Of a stretch of DNA of 64,000 nucleotides, positions 54,020-63,788 are shown one piece after another; position 1 is the stretch's first letter, and every line of letters starts with the position of its first letter. Under the pieces are notes generated by a model. That model saw only the letters and a program-made list of their open reading frames with translations. It had not been told where the DNA came from and searched no databases. The position numbers and the translations under genes are program-made. The stretch lies in contig NZ_AUDI01000012.1 in the NCBI RefSeq assembly GCF_000425385.1, positions 124,001 to 188,000 on the forward strand, given 5' to 3'. Source of the DNA: Pseudoduganella violaceinigra DSM 15887. Its GTDB lineage: Bacteria > Pseudomonadota > Gammaproteobacteria > Burkholderiales > Burkholderiaceae_D.

Positions 54020-54970
54020 ATGGACAAAGAAATCCTCCTCGCCCAGCCGCGCGGCTTCTGCGCCGGCGTCGACCGCGCCATCGAAATCGTCGAGCGCGCG
54101 CTGCAGCAGTTCGGCGCGCCGATCTACGTGCGCCACGAAATCGTGCACAACGCCTATGTGGTGGAAGACCTGCGCGCCAAGGGCGCCATCTTCATCGAAG
54201 AACTGGACGATGTCCCGTCCGGCAACACGCTGGTGTTCTCGGCCCACGGCGTGTCGAAGGCGGTGCGCGCGGAAGCGGAAGCGCGCGGCCTGTCCATCTT
54301 CGACGCCACCTGCCCGCTGGTGACCAAGGTTCACGTGGAAGTGGCCAAGATGCGCAAGCAGGGCTGCGAAATCATCATGATCGGCCACGAAGGCCACCCG
54401 GAAGTGGAAGGCACCATGGGCCAGACCGACGAGGGCATGTACCTGGTCGAGACGGTGGAGGATGTGGCCCGCCTGCAGGTGCGCCATCCGGACCAGCTGG
54501 CCTATGTGTCGCAAACAACGCTTTCCGTGGATGATACGGCACAAATCATCGAAGCCCTGAAGGCAAAATACCCGAATATTATTGAGCCGAAAAAAGGCGA
54601 CATCTGCTACGCCACCACCAACCGCCAGGAAGCCGTGAAATTCATGGCGCCGCAGGTCGAGGTGGTGATCGTGGTCGGCTCGCCGAACAGCTCCAATTCC
54701 AACCGCCTGCGCGAGGTGGCCGAGAAGAAGGGCACCCCGGCGTATATGGTGGACAACGCCTCCCAGATCGATCCAGCCTGGCTGGACGGCAAGCTGCGCT
54801 TCGGCGTCACGGCCGGTGCCTCGGCCCCGGAAGTGCTGGTGGAAGCCGTCATCAACCGCCTCAAGGAACTGGGCGCGAAGAGCGTGCGCACCCTGGACGG
54901 CGTGGAAGAGGCGGTAACTTTCCCGCTGCCAAAAGGCCTTGATGGCGGCAAAAACAACAGCGCCGAGTAA
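54020..54970 (+). CDS. ispH: 4-hydroxy-3-methylbut-2-enyl diphosphate reductase
   Basis: The iron-sulfur enzyme of the last MEP step, making IPP and DMAPP. It has 316 residues. Three cluster cysteines lie in [20 protein letters not shown] and [13 protein letters not shown]. The conserved [13 protein letters not shown] is present. It is the second gene after fkpB. A hairpin at 55064 may end the transcript. Confidence 0.98.
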   Translation: MDKEILLAQPRGFCAGVDRAIEIVERALQQFGAPIYVRHEIVHNAYVVEDLRAKGAIFIEELDDVPSGNTLVFSAHGVSKAVRAEAEARGLSIFDATCPLVTKVHVEVAKMRKQGCEIIMIGHEGHPEVEGTMGQTDEGMYLVETVEDVARLQVRHPDQLAYVSQTTLSVDDTAQIIEALKAKYPNIIEPKKGDICYATTNRQEAVKFMAPQVEVVIVVGSPNSSNSNRLREVAEKKGTPAYMVDNASQIDPAWLDGKLRFGVTAGASAPEVLVEAVINRLKELGAKSVRTLDGVEEAVTFPLPKGLDGGKNNSAE

Positions 54971-55063
54971 TACGGGCCGGAGCGCAAAGAATTTAATTTA
55001 GAATATTGCGGATTTTCCACGATTAGTTTTTCGGAAACCTCGCTATGATGGCGAACGCTTCCA

Positions 55064-55104
55064 AACGGCGGCACCACGAGGGAAACCTTGGGTGCCGTTT
55101 TTAT
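55064..55104 (+). terminator. Hairpin with T-run ahead of livH
   Basis: AACGGCGGCACC pairs with GGTGCCGTT (3-base bulge), followed by a TTTTTATT tract. It may end ispH or act in the liv leader. A TATGAT at 55044 could be a liv -10 box. Confidence 0.55.
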
Positions 55105-55135
55105 TCGTTCTTTTGAGTACTAAAGGGCAGACCCG

Positions 55136-56065
55136 ATGGATACTTTTATCCAACAAATTCTCAACGGCCTGGTGCTGGGGAGCATGTATGCGTTGATCGC
55201 CCTCGGCTATACGATGGTGTACGGCGTGCTGAACCTGATTAACTTCGCCCACGGTGACGTGCTGATGATCGGCGCGATGATCGGCCTCTCCATCTTGAAA
55301 CTGCTGGGCGTGTACGCCCCGGGCCTGCCGGGCTACGTACAGCTGGGCATTGCCATGCTGGGCGCCATCCCCGGCTGCATCATCGTCAACGTCCTCATTG
55401 AGCGCATCGCCTACCGCCGCCTGCGCAATGCGCCGCGCCTGGCGCCCCTGATCACCGCCATCGGCATGTCCATCCTGCTGCAGACCTTTGCCATGATGAT
55501 CTGGGGCCGCAATCCGCTGACCTTCCCGCAATTGTTGAGCACCGACCCGATCCAGTTGGGCGGGGCGTCGATTACCGTGACCCAGCTGCTGCTGCTGGCG
55601 CTGGCCGGCCTGTCGATGTTCGGCCTGGTCATCCTGGTCGAGAAGACCCGGCTGGGCCGCGCCATGCGCGCCGTCTCGGAAAACCCGCGCGTGGCCGGGT
55701 TGATGGGCGTCGATGCCAACCGTATCATCGTCGTCACCTTTGCCATCGGCGCCGCCCTGGCCGCCGTGGCCGGCGTGATGTGGGGCGCCAATTACGCCAA
55801 CATCGTGTTCTACATGGGCGCCCTGCCGGGAATGAAAGCCTTCTGTGCCGCGGTGCTGGGCGGGATCGGCAATATCTATGGCGCCATGGTCGGCGGTATC
55901 GTGCTGGGCCTGATCGAGGCGCTGTGCACTGGCTATATCTCGGACCTGACCGGCGGCTTCATGGGATCGAACTACCAGGATATCTTCGCCTTCTTCACGC
56001 TGATCGTCGTGCTGACGCTGCGTCCGTCCGGCATCATGGGCGAACGCGTGGCCGACCGCGCTTAA
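55136..56065 (+). CDS. livH: Branched-chain amino-acid ABC permease LivH
   Basis: A 309-residue inner-membrane permease, first gene of the liv cluster. The opening is MDTFIQQILNGLVLGSMYAL and the ABC2 BPD_transp_2 pattern includes YTMVYGVLNLINFAHGD. The cluster runs livH-livM-livG-livF with overlaps or small gaps. The periplasmic binding protein LivJ/K is not in the window. Confidence 0.96.
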   Translation: MDTFIQQILNGLVLGSMYALIALGYTMVYGVLNLINFAHGDVLMIGAMIGLSILKLLGVYAPGLPGYVQLGIAMLGAIPGCIIVNVLIERIAYRRLRNAPRLAPLITAIGMSILLQTFAMMIWGRNPLTFPQLLSTDPIQLGGASITVTQLLLLALAGLSMFGLVILVEKTRLGRAMRAVSENPRVAGLMGVDANRIIVVTFAIGAALAAVAGVMWGANYANIVFYMGALPGMKAFCAAVLGGIGNIYGAMVGGIVLGLIEALCTGYISDLTGGFMGSNYQDIFAFFTLIVVLTLRPSGIMGERVADRA

Positions 56066-56077
56066 CAGGATCTGGAC

Positions 56078-57280
56078 ATGATGCATTTCGACACGCAATC
56101 GCACCCCAAGCAGGCCTATCGCAACCTGGCCCTGCTGCTGGCGGCACTGCTCATCTTCCCGTTCGCGGTCGCTCCATTCGGCGATTCCTGGGTGCGTATC
56201 GCCGACATGGCCCTGCTGTATATCATGCTGGCGGTGGGCTTGAATATCGTGGTGGGCTTCGCCGGCCTGCTGGATCTGGGGTACATCGCCTTCTATGCCT
56301 TGGGCGCCTACCTGACCGGCATGCTCGCTTCGCCGCAGTTCGCCACCTTCCTGGAATCGCTGATCAATTTCAGCCCGGCCATCGGCAATGCGCTAGCGGC
56401 CGTCATGGGCGAGGATATCCGCAGCAATGGTATCCATTTGTCGGTATGGTTCATCGTGCCCATGGCCGCGGCGCTGGCGGGCCTGTTCGGCGTGATCCTC
56501 GGCGCCCCGACGCTCAAGCTGCGCGGCGATTACCTGGCCATTGTGACGCTGGGGTTCGGTGAAATCATCCGGGTCTTCCTGCAAAACCTGATCGATCCGG
56601 TCAATGTCACCAATGGCATGCAAGGCATCAATATGATTGATCCGATCAAGGTGTTCGGCGTGAGCCTGGCCGGCGAGCGCGGCATCGTGGCCGTCGGCGG
56701 CTTCTCCATGCCGAAAGTGAATGCCTATTACTTCCTGTTCCTGCTGCTGGCGATCGGCACCGTGTTCGTCACCAGCCGGCTGCAGCATTCCCGCCTGGGC
56801 CGCGCCTGGGTCGCCATCCGCGAAGACGAAATCGCCGCCAAGGCCATGGGCATCAACACCCGCAACGTCAAGCTGCTGGCCTTTTCCATGGGCGCCACTT
56901 TCGGCGGCGTGGCAGGCGCGATGTACGCCTCGTTCACCGGCTTCGTGTCGCCGGAATCGTTCAGCCTGACCGAATCGATCAGCGTGCTGGCGATGGTGGT
57001 CCTGGGCGGTATCGGCCATGTGCCCGGCGTGGTGCTGGGGGCGGTATTGCTGGCCTCGCTGCAGGATCTGCTGCGCTATGTGGTCAATCCCTTGCAAATG
57101 AAGCTGTTCGGCGAAGTGCTGATCGATGCGGAAGTGTTGCGCCAGCTGCTGTACGGCCTGGCCCTGGTGCTGATCATGCTGGTGCGCCCTGCGGGACTGT
57201 GGCCCTCGCCCAAGCATGAAGATCGTCCGGACGCCGATTCGGACGCCAAGGGCCAGTCGACCGGCGTAATGGCAGCATGA
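56078..57280 (+). CDS. livM: Branched-chain amino-acid ABC permease LivM
   Basis: A 400-residue permease. The N-terminal hydrophobic helices include LLAALLIFPFAVAPFG. The core NIVVGFAGLLDLGYIAFYALGAY is the LivM signature. It overlaps livG slightly at the 3' end. Confidence 0.96.
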   Translation: MMHFDTQSHPKQAYRNLALLLAALLIFPFAVAPFGDSWVRIADMALLYIMLAVGLNIVVGFAGLLDLGYIAFYALGAYLTGMLASPQFATFLESLINFSPAIGNALAAVMGEDIRSNGIHLSVWFIVPMAAALAGLFGVILGAPTLKLRGDYLAIVTLGFGEIIRVFLQNLIDPVNVTNGMQGINMIDPIKVFGVSLAGERGIVAVGGFSMPKVNAYYFLFLLLAIGTVFVTSRLQHSRLGRAWVAIREDEIAAKAMGINTRNVKLLAFSMGATFGGVAGAMYASFTGFVSPESFSLTESISVLAMVVLGGIGHVPGVVLGAVLLASLQDLLRYVVNPLQMKLFGEVLIDAEVLRQLLYGLALVLIMLVRPAGLWPSPKHEDRPDADSDAKGQSTGVMAA

Positions 57281-57291
57281 GGCTAGTAGAG

Positions 57292-58062
57292 ATGAGCGAA
57301 CAAGTAATCCTGAAAATCGAAGGCGTCAACAAACGCTTTGGCGGCCTGCAGGCCCTGACCGACGTGCGCATCAAGATCAACAAAGGGCAGATCTACGGCC
57401 TGATCGGACCGAACGGCGCCGGCAAGACCACCTTCTTCAATGTGATCACCGGCCTGTACCAGCCCGACACCGGCACCTTCGAACTGGCCGGCCAGCCTTA
57501 CTCGCCGTCCGCGCCGCACGCGGTGGCCAGGTCCGGCATTGCCCGCACCTTCCAGAACATCCGCCTGTTCGGCGAGATGACGGCGCTGGAAAACGTGATG
57601 GTGGGGCGCCACGTGCGCACGCGCCAGGGCGTGCTCGGCGCCATCTTCCGCCACAAGGCCGCGCGCGAGGAAGAGGCGGCGATCCGCCAGCGCGCGCAGG
57701 AACTGCTGGACTTCGTCGGCATCGGCCACTTTGCCAGCCGCACCTCCAAGTCCCTGGCTTACGGCGACCAGCGCAGGCTGGAAATCGCCCGCGCGCTGGC
57801 GACCGACCCGCAGCTGCTGGCGCTGGACGAGCCGGCGGCCGGCATGAACGCGACCGAAAAGCTGGCCCTGCGCGAGCTGCTGGTGAAGATCAAGAATGAC
57901 GGCAAGACCGTGTTGCTGATCGAGCACGATGTGAAGCTGATGATGGGCCTGTGCGACCGCATCAGCGTGCTGGAATACGGCAAGCTGATTGCCGAAGGCT
58001 TGCCGGCCGAAATCCAAAGCAACAAGGCCGTGATTGACGCCTATCTGGGAGGAGCGCACTGA
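57292..58062 (+). CDS. livG: Branched-chain amino-acid ABC ATPase LivG
   Basis: A 256-residue ATPase. Walker A is GPNGAGKTTFFN, the ABC signature region reads SLAYGDQRRLEIARAL, and Walker B is LLALDEPAAGMN with switch His in LLIEHDVKLM. An in-frame ATG at 57277 overlaps the livM stop, and the one at 57292 (MSEQVILK) gives the usual N terminus. It shares one base with livF. Confidence 0.96.
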   Translation: MSEQVILKIEGVNKRFGGLQALTDVRIKINKGQIYGLIGPNGAGKTTFFNVITGLYQPDTGTFELAGQPYSPSAPHAVARSGIARTFQNIRLFGEMTALENVMVGRHVRTRQGVLGAIFRHKAAREEEAAIRQRAQELLDFVGIGHFASRTSKSLAYGDQRRLEIARALATDPQLLALDEPAAGMNATEKLALRELLVKIKNDGKTVLLIEHDVKLMMGLCDRISVLEYGKLIAEGLPAEIQSNKAVIDAYLGGAH

Positions 58063-58784
58063 TGGGCGCCAATGTATTGAAAGTTTCGGGCCTGAAGGTC
58101 GCCTACGGCGGCATCAAGGCGGTCAAGGGCATCGACCTGGAAGTCAATGAAGGCGAACTGGTGACCCTGATCGGCGCCAACGGCGCCGGCAAGACCACCA
58201 CGCTGAAGGCCATCACCGGCACCCTGCCGGCCTGCAAGGTGGAAGGCACCGTGTCCTATCTGGGCCAGTCGCTGAAAGGCTCGCAGTCCTTCCACCTGGT
58301 GGAGAAGAAGCTGGCCATGGTGCCGGAAGGGCGGGGCGTGTTCACCCGCATGACCATCACCGAAAACCTGATGATGGGCGCCTACACCATGAACGACAAG
58401 GCCGCCATCGCGGCCGATATCGAGAAGTGGTTCGGCGTGTTCCCACGCCTGAAAGAGCGCGCCGGCCAGCTGGCCGGCACGCTGTCCGGCGGCGAGCAGC
58501 AGATGCTGGCCATGGCGCGCGCGCTAATGTGCCATCCGCACCTGCTGCTGCTGGACGAGCCTTCCATGGGCCTGTCGCCGATCATGGTCGAGAAGATCTT
58601 CGAGGTGATCCGCGACGTGCACCAGCAGGGCATCACCATCCTGCTGGTGGAGCAGAACGCCAAGCTGGCGCTGCAGGCTGCCAACCGGGGCTATGTGATG
58701 GAGTCGGGCGCGCTCACCATGACTGGCAATGCCGCCGACATGCTGGACGACCCGCGCGTCAAGGCCGCCTACCTGGGCGAGTAG
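58062..58784 (+). CDS. livF: Branched-chain amino-acid ABC ATPase LivF
   Basis: A 240-residue ATPase. Walker A is GANGAGKTTTLKA, the signature is TLSGGEQQMLAMARAL, and Walker B is LLLLDEPSMGLSP. It is translationally coupled to livG (TGATG). It ends the operon. 46 bp separate it from the convergent two-component kinase. Confidence 0.96.
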   Translation: MGANVLKVSGLKVAYGGIKAVKGIDLEVNEGELVTLIGANGAGKTTTLKAITGTLPACKVEGTVSYLGQSLKGSQSFHLVEKKLAMVPEGRGVFTRMTITENLMMGAYTMNDKAAIAADIEKWFGVFPRLKERAGQLAGTLSGGEQQMLAMARALMCHPHLLLLDEPSMGLSPIMVEKIFEVIRDVHQQGITILLVEQNAKLALQAANRGYVMESGALTMTGNAADMLDDPRVKAAYLGE

Positions 58785-58830
58785 CGATGCGCCGGGCCGG
58801 GTGATCCGGCCCTGGCTTGCGCGCCGTGGC

Positions 58831-60123
58831 TCAAAACTCGACCGATACGCTGAAGCCGCCGCCGGCGCGGTTGTCCATATGCAGGCGGGCGCCGTGGTTG
58901 TCGGCGATATGGCGCACGATGGATAGGCCCAGGCCGCAGCCGCCCGGGCGGCTGCCTTCGGGGCGGAAGAAGCGGTCCGACAGGCGCTCCAGGTCGGCCG
59001 CATTGACGCCCGGCCCGTTATCGCTGACGCGCAGCAGGGCGCCTCGCCCCTGCTGCTGCACGATCACATCGACCCGGCCATCGTCGGGCGCGTAGCGCAG
59101 GGCGTTGTCCAGCAGGTTATTGAGCAGGATGCGCAGGCCGTCCGGGTCGGCCCGCACATACACCGCTTCCTGCGCTTCGACGCCCAAGTCGACGCGCCGG
59201 CTTTCCGCCAGCGCACTGTAGTCGGCCACCGCCTCGCAGGCAAGGCGCTGCAAGTCCACGTTCTGCACATCCTGGGCCGCCGGCCCGGCCTCCACCCGCG
59301 CCAGGTTGAGCAATTGCCGCACCAGGTGGCTGGTGCGGTCGAGCCGCTCATGCATCTTGGCGAAATTCTGCTGGCGCGCCGCTTCGCTGTCGGCACGCTC
59401 CATCAGGCGCAGCTGCAGTTTGAGCGCGGTGATTGGCGAGCGCAGCTCGTGCGCCGCGTCGGCGACAAAGATGCGCTGCGTCGCCAGCGAGCGGCCGAAG
59501 CGCTCCAGCAGCCCGTTCAGCGCGTGCACCACCGGCGTCAGCTCGCCGGGCCAGCCGTCCGGCGGCAGCGGATCGAGCATGGCGGGCGAACGGTGCGCCA
59601 CCGCCTTGGCCAGGTATTCCAGCGGGCGCATGGCGCGGCTGACGACCCAGCGCACCAGCAGCGCCATCACGCCGACAAAGGCCAGCAGGGGCATGCCGGT
59701 GCGCAGCGCGATGGCGGCGGCCATGCGGTTGCGCACCGCGATCGGCTGGCTGGCCTGCACATAGCGTCCATTGGCGGTATCGCCGAAGACGCGCCAGGCA
59801 GCGCCGTTCTGTTCGATCACCGCGAAGCCGGACAGGTCGTGGCGCGGCGCCCGCGCCGACGGTTTGGAATCGTATATCTGCTCGCCCAGTTCATCCCATG
59901 CCTGCAGCACGAAGTCCTCGTCCGGATCTTCAGCGGTCGGTGTCGGGATGTCATAGGCCAGCTTGTCGGGCAGGGCTTCGACCAGCTGGCGCAATTGCAT
60001 GTCGGCCAGTTCGTTGGTCTCGATGCGCAGAGCCCGGTATTGCAGCCAGCCGGCAGCCAGGGTGGCGGCCAGGGTGGCACACAGCATGCCCACCATCAGC
60101 TGGCGGCGCAAGGTCGACATCAT
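58831..60123 (-). CDS. Sensor histidine kinase (QseC/TctE-like)
   Basis: A 430-residue membrane kinase. TM1 lies at about residues 9-28, then a periplasmic domain with acidic TAEDPDEDFVLQAWDE. TM2 is at about 155-175 and a HAMP region follows. The phospho-His is in DAAHELRSPI, the N-box is LLDNALRYAPDDG, and DNGPGV and GCGLGLSIV follow. ATGA overlaps the regulator stop. Stimulus unknown. Confidence 0.93.
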   Translation of the reverse strand: MMSTLRRQLMVGMLCATLAATLAAGWLQYRALRIETNELADMQLRQLVEALPDKLAYDIPTPTAEDPDEDFVLQAWDELGEQIYDSKPSARAPRHDLSGFAVIEQNGAAWRVFGDTANGRYVQASQPIAVRNRMAAAIALRTGMPLLAFVGVMALLVRWVVSRAMRPLEYLAKAVAHRSPAMLDPLPPDGWPGELTPVVHALNGLLERFGRSLATQRIFVADAAHELRSPITALKLQLRLMERADSEAARQQNFAKMHERLDRTSHLVRQLLNLARVEAGPAAQDVQNVDLQRLACEAVADYSALAESRRVDLGVEAQEAVYVRADPDGLRILLNNLLDNALRYAPDDGRVDVIVQQQGRGALLRVSDNGPGVNAADLERLSDRFFRPEGSRPGGCGLGLSIVRHIADNHGARLHMDNRAGGGFSVSVEF

Positions 60124-60779
60124 GACGCCGCCACTTTGTAGCCGACGCCGCGCACATTCTGGATCAGGCCCGCGCCCAGCTTCTTGCGCAGGTGGTGGAT
60201 ATGGACGTCGATGGCATTGCTCTCGATTTCGGCATTCCAGCCGTACAGGCGCTCCTCCAGCTGGCGTTTGGGGACCACCGCGCCCGGTTCATCCAGCAGG
60301 ACGCGCAGCACGGCGAATTCGCGCGCCGACAGCAATACTTCGGCGCCGTCGCAGGTGATGGTGTGGCTGGCCAGATCGAGCTTCAGGCGGCCATGCACGA
60401 TCAGCGAGGTGCTGCGCGACACCCGGCGCCGCAGCAGGGCGCGGATGCGCGCCAGCAGTTCATCCAGGTCGAACGGCTTGCCCAGGTAGTCGTCGGCGCC
60501 GGCGTCCAGCGCCTCGATGCGCGCTGCCGTGCCTTCGCGCGCCGTGACCACCAGGATCGGCATGTCTTCGCCGCGCGCGCGCAAGCTGCGCAGCACCGCC
60601 ATGCCTTCGCGCCGCGGCAGGCCCAGGTCGAGCAGCACCAGGTCGTAGCTGCCCGTGGCCGCCGCCAGTTCGGCGCTGCCGCCGTCGCGCACCCAATCGA
60701 GCGCGTAGTTTTCCCCGCGCAGTCCGGCCTCGATGCTTTCGCCGATCATGTCGTCGTCTTCCACCAGTAACAATCGCAC
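60120..60779 (-). CDS. OmpR-family response regulator (QseB/TctD-like)
   Basis: A 219-residue regulator read from GTG at 60779. AAGGAGACAGG precedes it correctly. An in-frame TTG at 60806 lies upstream of this site. The receiver has EDDD, phospho-Asp in LVLLDLGLPRREG, and GKPFDLDEL. The DNA-binding wing has SNAIDVHIHHLRKKL. Paired with the kinase. Confidence 0.93.
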   Translation of the reverse strand: MRLLLVEDDDMIGESIEAGLRGENYALDWVRDGGSAELAAATGSYDLVLLDLGLPRREGMAVLRSLRARGEDMPILVVTAREGTAARIEALDAGADDYLGKPFDLDELLARIRALLRRRVSRSTSLIVHGRLKLDLASHTITCDGAEVLLSAREFAVLRVLLDEPGAVVPKRQLEERLYGWNAEIESNAIDVHIHHLRKKLGAGLIQNVRGVGYKVAAS

Positions 60780-60929
60780 CCTGTCTCCTTGAAGTTGTCT
60801 TATCAATATTATTTCTTAACCTGCGTTAACGATGCCTTAATTCTGCCCCTGCTAGCCTGTTCGCATGATCATCAGTCAGCCTGAGCATGTTACCCAAAGC
60901 CGGGCCAGGACGTTTGCGGAATTAAAACA

Positions 60930-61736
60930 ATGAAAAGCTTGATCATCAATGCCGAGGACGTCGGCATGCATCCCGCCGTGGATGACGCCGTGGCTGAGCT
61001 GGTGGGCCGGGGGATTGTGAGCGCTGCCAGCGTCATGGCACTGGGGCGGCCGAATCGCGAAACGCTGGGGGCCATCGCGCGCCAGGGGGCCGACCTCGGA
61101 CTGCACCTGGATTTCACCAGCGAGATGGCGCGCGCCGCTTATCGCCGCGAGACCGGGTTGCCGTCCCTGATGCTTGCTGCCTGGAGCGGCACACTGAATG
61201 CGGCGCATGTGCGTGCGGCGCTGGAGGGACAGTTCCAGCGCTTTGGCGAGCTGACGGGGCGGCTGCCCGACTTCATCGATGGCCACCAGCATGTGCACCA
61301 GTTTCCCGTCATCCGCGAGGCGCTGGTGCAATTGCTGGAGCGGCACGGCGCGAAACGCATCCGCGTGCGCAATACCGCCTCGCGCCGCTGGCGCGGCGGC
61401 AAGGCGGCCGTGATCGGCATGCTGGGCAGCGCCAGTTTGGCGCGCCGCCTGGAACGCATCGCCTGCCGCAGCAATGCCGATTTCATGGGCGTCTACGACC
61501 GTTCCGCCGCGGCCGACCTGGCGGCGCGCTGGTATGGCTGGCTGGCCAGCGCACCGGCGCAGGGCGGGCTGGCCATGTGCCATCCGGCGCTGAAGGATTG
61601 GGGCGGGGCGGCGTTCCGCGTCAAGGAATACCAGTTCCTCGGCAGCCAGCAGTTCCGCGAACTGTGCAGCGAATTCGACGTGCAGCCCGTGAACTGGCGC
61701 GGCCACGCCATGCGCGCCGCGCAGACGGTGACTTAG
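60930..61736 (+). CDS. ChbG/HpnK-family deacetylase
   Basis: A 268-residue YdjC-fold carbohydrate deacetylase. The metal site is seen in IINAEDVGMHPAVDDAV (E-D at the position of the usual DD) and DFIDGHQHVHQFPV. It probably removes an acetyl group from a sugar or hopanoid precursor. No hopanoid or chitobiose genes are nearby. It is divergent from the two-component system and converges on the PLP lyase. Confidence 0.85.
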   Translation: MKSLIINAEDVGMHPAVDDAVAELVGRGIVSAASVMALGRPNRETLGAIARQGADLGLHLDFTSEMARAAYRRETGLPSLMLAAWSGTLNAAHVRAALEGQFQRFGELTGRLPDFIDGHQHVHQFPVIREALVQLLERHGAKRIRVRNTASRRWRGGKAAVIGMLGSASLARRLERIACRSNADFMGVYDRSAAADLAARWYGWLASAPAQGGLAMCHPALKDWGGAAFRVKEYQFLGSQQFRELCSEFDVQPVNWRGHAMRAAQTVT

Positions 61737-61737
61737 C

Positions 61738-61834
61738 GGCTGTTTCCAAATGGGCGTGGCTAGGCGCAGCGACGAAGGCAGTGCGCCTGCACGGCAAGGA
61801 GCTGCAACAACGCCATGGCCATGTTGAAACGGCC
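61738..61834. repeat. Structured 97-bp element between convergent genes
   Basis: The ends GGCTGTTTCCAAATGG and CCATGTTGAAACGGCC are imperfect inverted repeats (13 of 16). Inside are nested stems GGCGT/ACGCC and GGCGCA/TGCGCC. The element exactly fills the gap between the two stop codons, with 1-2 bp to spare. It could be a dispersed repeat or a bidirectional transcript end. Confidence 0.5.
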
Positions 61835-61836
61835 TC

Positions 61837-62793
61837 TTAGGCCAGCAGCTTGGCGAAGCGTGCGAGATCCACGTTGCCGCCGCTGATCAGCACGCCCACC
61901 CGCTTGCCGCGCAGCGCTTCCTTCATCTTGCGCGCCGCCGCGAAGCCCAGGCAGCCGGTAGGTTCGACCACGATCTTCATGCGCGCGGCGAAGAAGCGCA
62001 TGCCATCGACCAGTTCGGCGTCGCTGACGGTCAGGATGTCGTCCACATCGCGCTGGATGATGGGGAAGGTCAGCGCGCCCAGGTGCTGCGTCTGCGCGCC
62101 GTCGGCGATGGTCTGCGGGGTATCGATGTGCACGATCGTACCGCTGCGGAACGATTGCTGGCCGTCGTTGCCCGCCTCCGGCTCGACGCCGTACAGCTTG
62201 CACTGCGGCGACAGCGCGCGCGTCGCCAGCGCGGAGCCTGACAGCAGGCCGCCGCCGCCCAGGCACACAAAGAAGTAATCGAGTTCGCCCACCTCCTCGA
62301 ACAGTTCCTTCGCCGCCGTACCCTGGCCGGCAATCACGTCCGCGTGGTCGTAGGGCGGGATCAAGGTCATGCCTTTTTCTTCGGCTAGTTGGCGGCCGAT
62401 GGCTTCGCGGTCTTCCTTGTAGCGGTCGTACGTCACGACATTGCCGCCGTAGCCGCGCGTCGCGGCGATCTTCGACGCGGGCGCGTCTTCCGGCATGATG
62501 ATGGTCGCCGGGATGCCGAGCAGCTTGGCCGACAGCGCGATCGCCTGCGCATGGTTGCCGGACGAGAAGGCCACCACGCCCGCCTTGCGCTGCGCCGGGC
62601 TGAAACGCGACAGCGCGTTGAAGCCGCCGCGGAACTTGAAGGCGCCCATGCGCTGCAGGTTCTCCGCCTTGAAATAGAGCTGCGCGCCCAGCTCTTCGTC
62701 GGCGCTGCGCGAAGTCAGCACCGGCGTACGGTGGGCGTGGCCTTCAATGCGGCCGGCGGCCGCGACGATGTCTGCATAAGTCGGGAGGGTCAT
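61837..62793 (-). CDS. PLP ammonia-lyase (threonine dehydratase / 3-hydroxyaspartate ammonia-lyase family)
   Basis: A 318-residue fold-type II PLP enzyme. The PLP lysine lies in GAFKFRGGFNALS, the SSGNHAQAIALSAKLLGI loop binds substrate, and the phosphate-binding glycine loop is CLGGGGLLSGSA. This length without an ACT domain fits serine racemase/threo-3-hydroxyaspartate ammonia-lyase types (also EutB, BhcB). It is 11 bp after the reductase. Substrate not settled. Confidence 0.82.
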   Translation of the reverse strand: MTLPTYADIVAAAGRIEGHAHRTPVLTSRSADEELGAQLYFKAENLQRMGAFKFRGGFNALSRFSPAQRKAGVVAFSSGNHAQAIALSAKLLGIPATIIMPEDAPASKIAATRGYGGNVVTYDRYKEDREAIGRQLAEEKGMTLIPPYDHADVIAGQGTAAKELFEEVGELDYFFVCLGGGGLLSGSALATRALSPQCKLYGVEPEAGNDGQQSFRSGTIVHIDTPQTIADGAQTQHLGALTFPIIQRDVDDILTVSDAELVDGMRFFAARMKIVVEPTGCLGFAAARKMKEALRGKRVGVLISGGNVDLARFAKLLA

Positions 62794-62804
62794 ATTTTCT
62801 TTCC

Positions 62805-63788
62805 TTACCAGGGCCAGGGAATGTTCCGGCCGATATTGTTGGCGATGGCGCGCTGGTACAGCATGCGCACCGTGGTGAGGTCTTGCAGGGCGATGCCCGT
62901 CATATCGAATATCGTGATGTCGCCCGCCTTGCGGGGCAGCGGCGCCGCCAAGAGTTCGCCCAGTTCGGCCGCTGGCAACCCTGGCGCCCATTGCAGCTCG
63001 CCGATACGGCGCGCTTGCGGCAGGTCGTCGGCCCAGACCCGCGCGCGCTGCAGCAGGCCTTGCGGCAGTTCGCGCTTGCCTTGCGTATCCGCGCCGACGG
63101 CGTTGATGTGCGTGCCGGCCTGCACGGCGCCGGCGCTGAACAGCGTGCTGTGGCCGGGCGTGGCCGTGATGACGATGTCCGCCGCCGCGACGGCCGCATC
63201 GGCGGCGGCCGTGCCGGCGCCGCCTGCCGGCGCGACATCGCTGCGGCCGGCAAACAGGGCTTCAAACGCCGCGTCCTGCCGGCCATCCGCGGTCACATAG
63301 CGCACGCGCTGGAGCGAGGGCAGGGCGTGCAGCGCGTAGTCGACATGGCCGCGTGCTTGCACGCCGGTGCCGAACACGCATAGTTGTGCGCTGTCGGCGC
63401 GCGCCAGCAATTGCAGCCCGAGCGCTCCGGCGGCGGCCGTGCGCGCGGTGGTGACGGCATTGCCGTCGGCGATGCACAGCGGGCGGCCGCTGCGCGGATC
63501 GACCAGCATGATGGTGGCCTGGTGCGCTACGCCGCCGGCTTCGCGGTTGGCGGGCCAGAATCCGGCGGCCTTGAAGCCAAGCAGCGCCTGCGACGGCACG
63601 TCGCCCGACTTGATGCCGAATACCGCGCTGCCCGGCAGCTCCTCGCGCACCAGCGGGAACACGCGCGCGGCCCGTTGTGCGTGCAGTGCGAATGCTTCGC
63701 GCACCGCGGCGCGCACATCGTCCGGCTGCAGCAGCGCCGCGACGGCATCGCGGTCGAGCAGCAGCAAGCTGGCGTCGTTATTTTGCAT
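62805..63788 (-). CDS. Ornithine-cyclodeaminase/mu-crystallin family reductase
   Basis: A 327-residue NAD(P)-dependent enzyme of the OCD family. The N-terminal dimer/substrate domain is followed by a Rossmann fold (LCVFGTGVQARGHVDYAL) and a later ADIVITATPGHSTLF. Family members reduce or form imino acids (e.g. ornithine cyclodeaminase, EutC, BhcD, DauB). It starts inside the regulator end (11-bp overlap) and precedes the PLP lyase. Confidence 0.85.
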   Translation of the reverse strand: MQNNDASLLLLDRDAVAALLQPDDVRAAVREAFALHAQRAARVFPLVREELPGSAVFGIKSGDVPSQALLGFKAAGFWPANREAGGVAHQATIMLVDPRSGRPLCIADGNAVTTARTAAAGALGLQLLARADSAQLCVFGTGVQARGHVDYALHALPSLQRVRYVTADGRQDAAFEALFAGRSDVAPAGGAGTAAADAAVAAADIVITATPGHSTLFSAGAVQAGTHINAVGADTQGKRELPQGLLQRARVWADDLPQARRIGELQWAPGLPAAELGELLAAPLPRKAGDITIFDMTGIALQDLTTVRMLYQRAIANNIGRNIPWPW

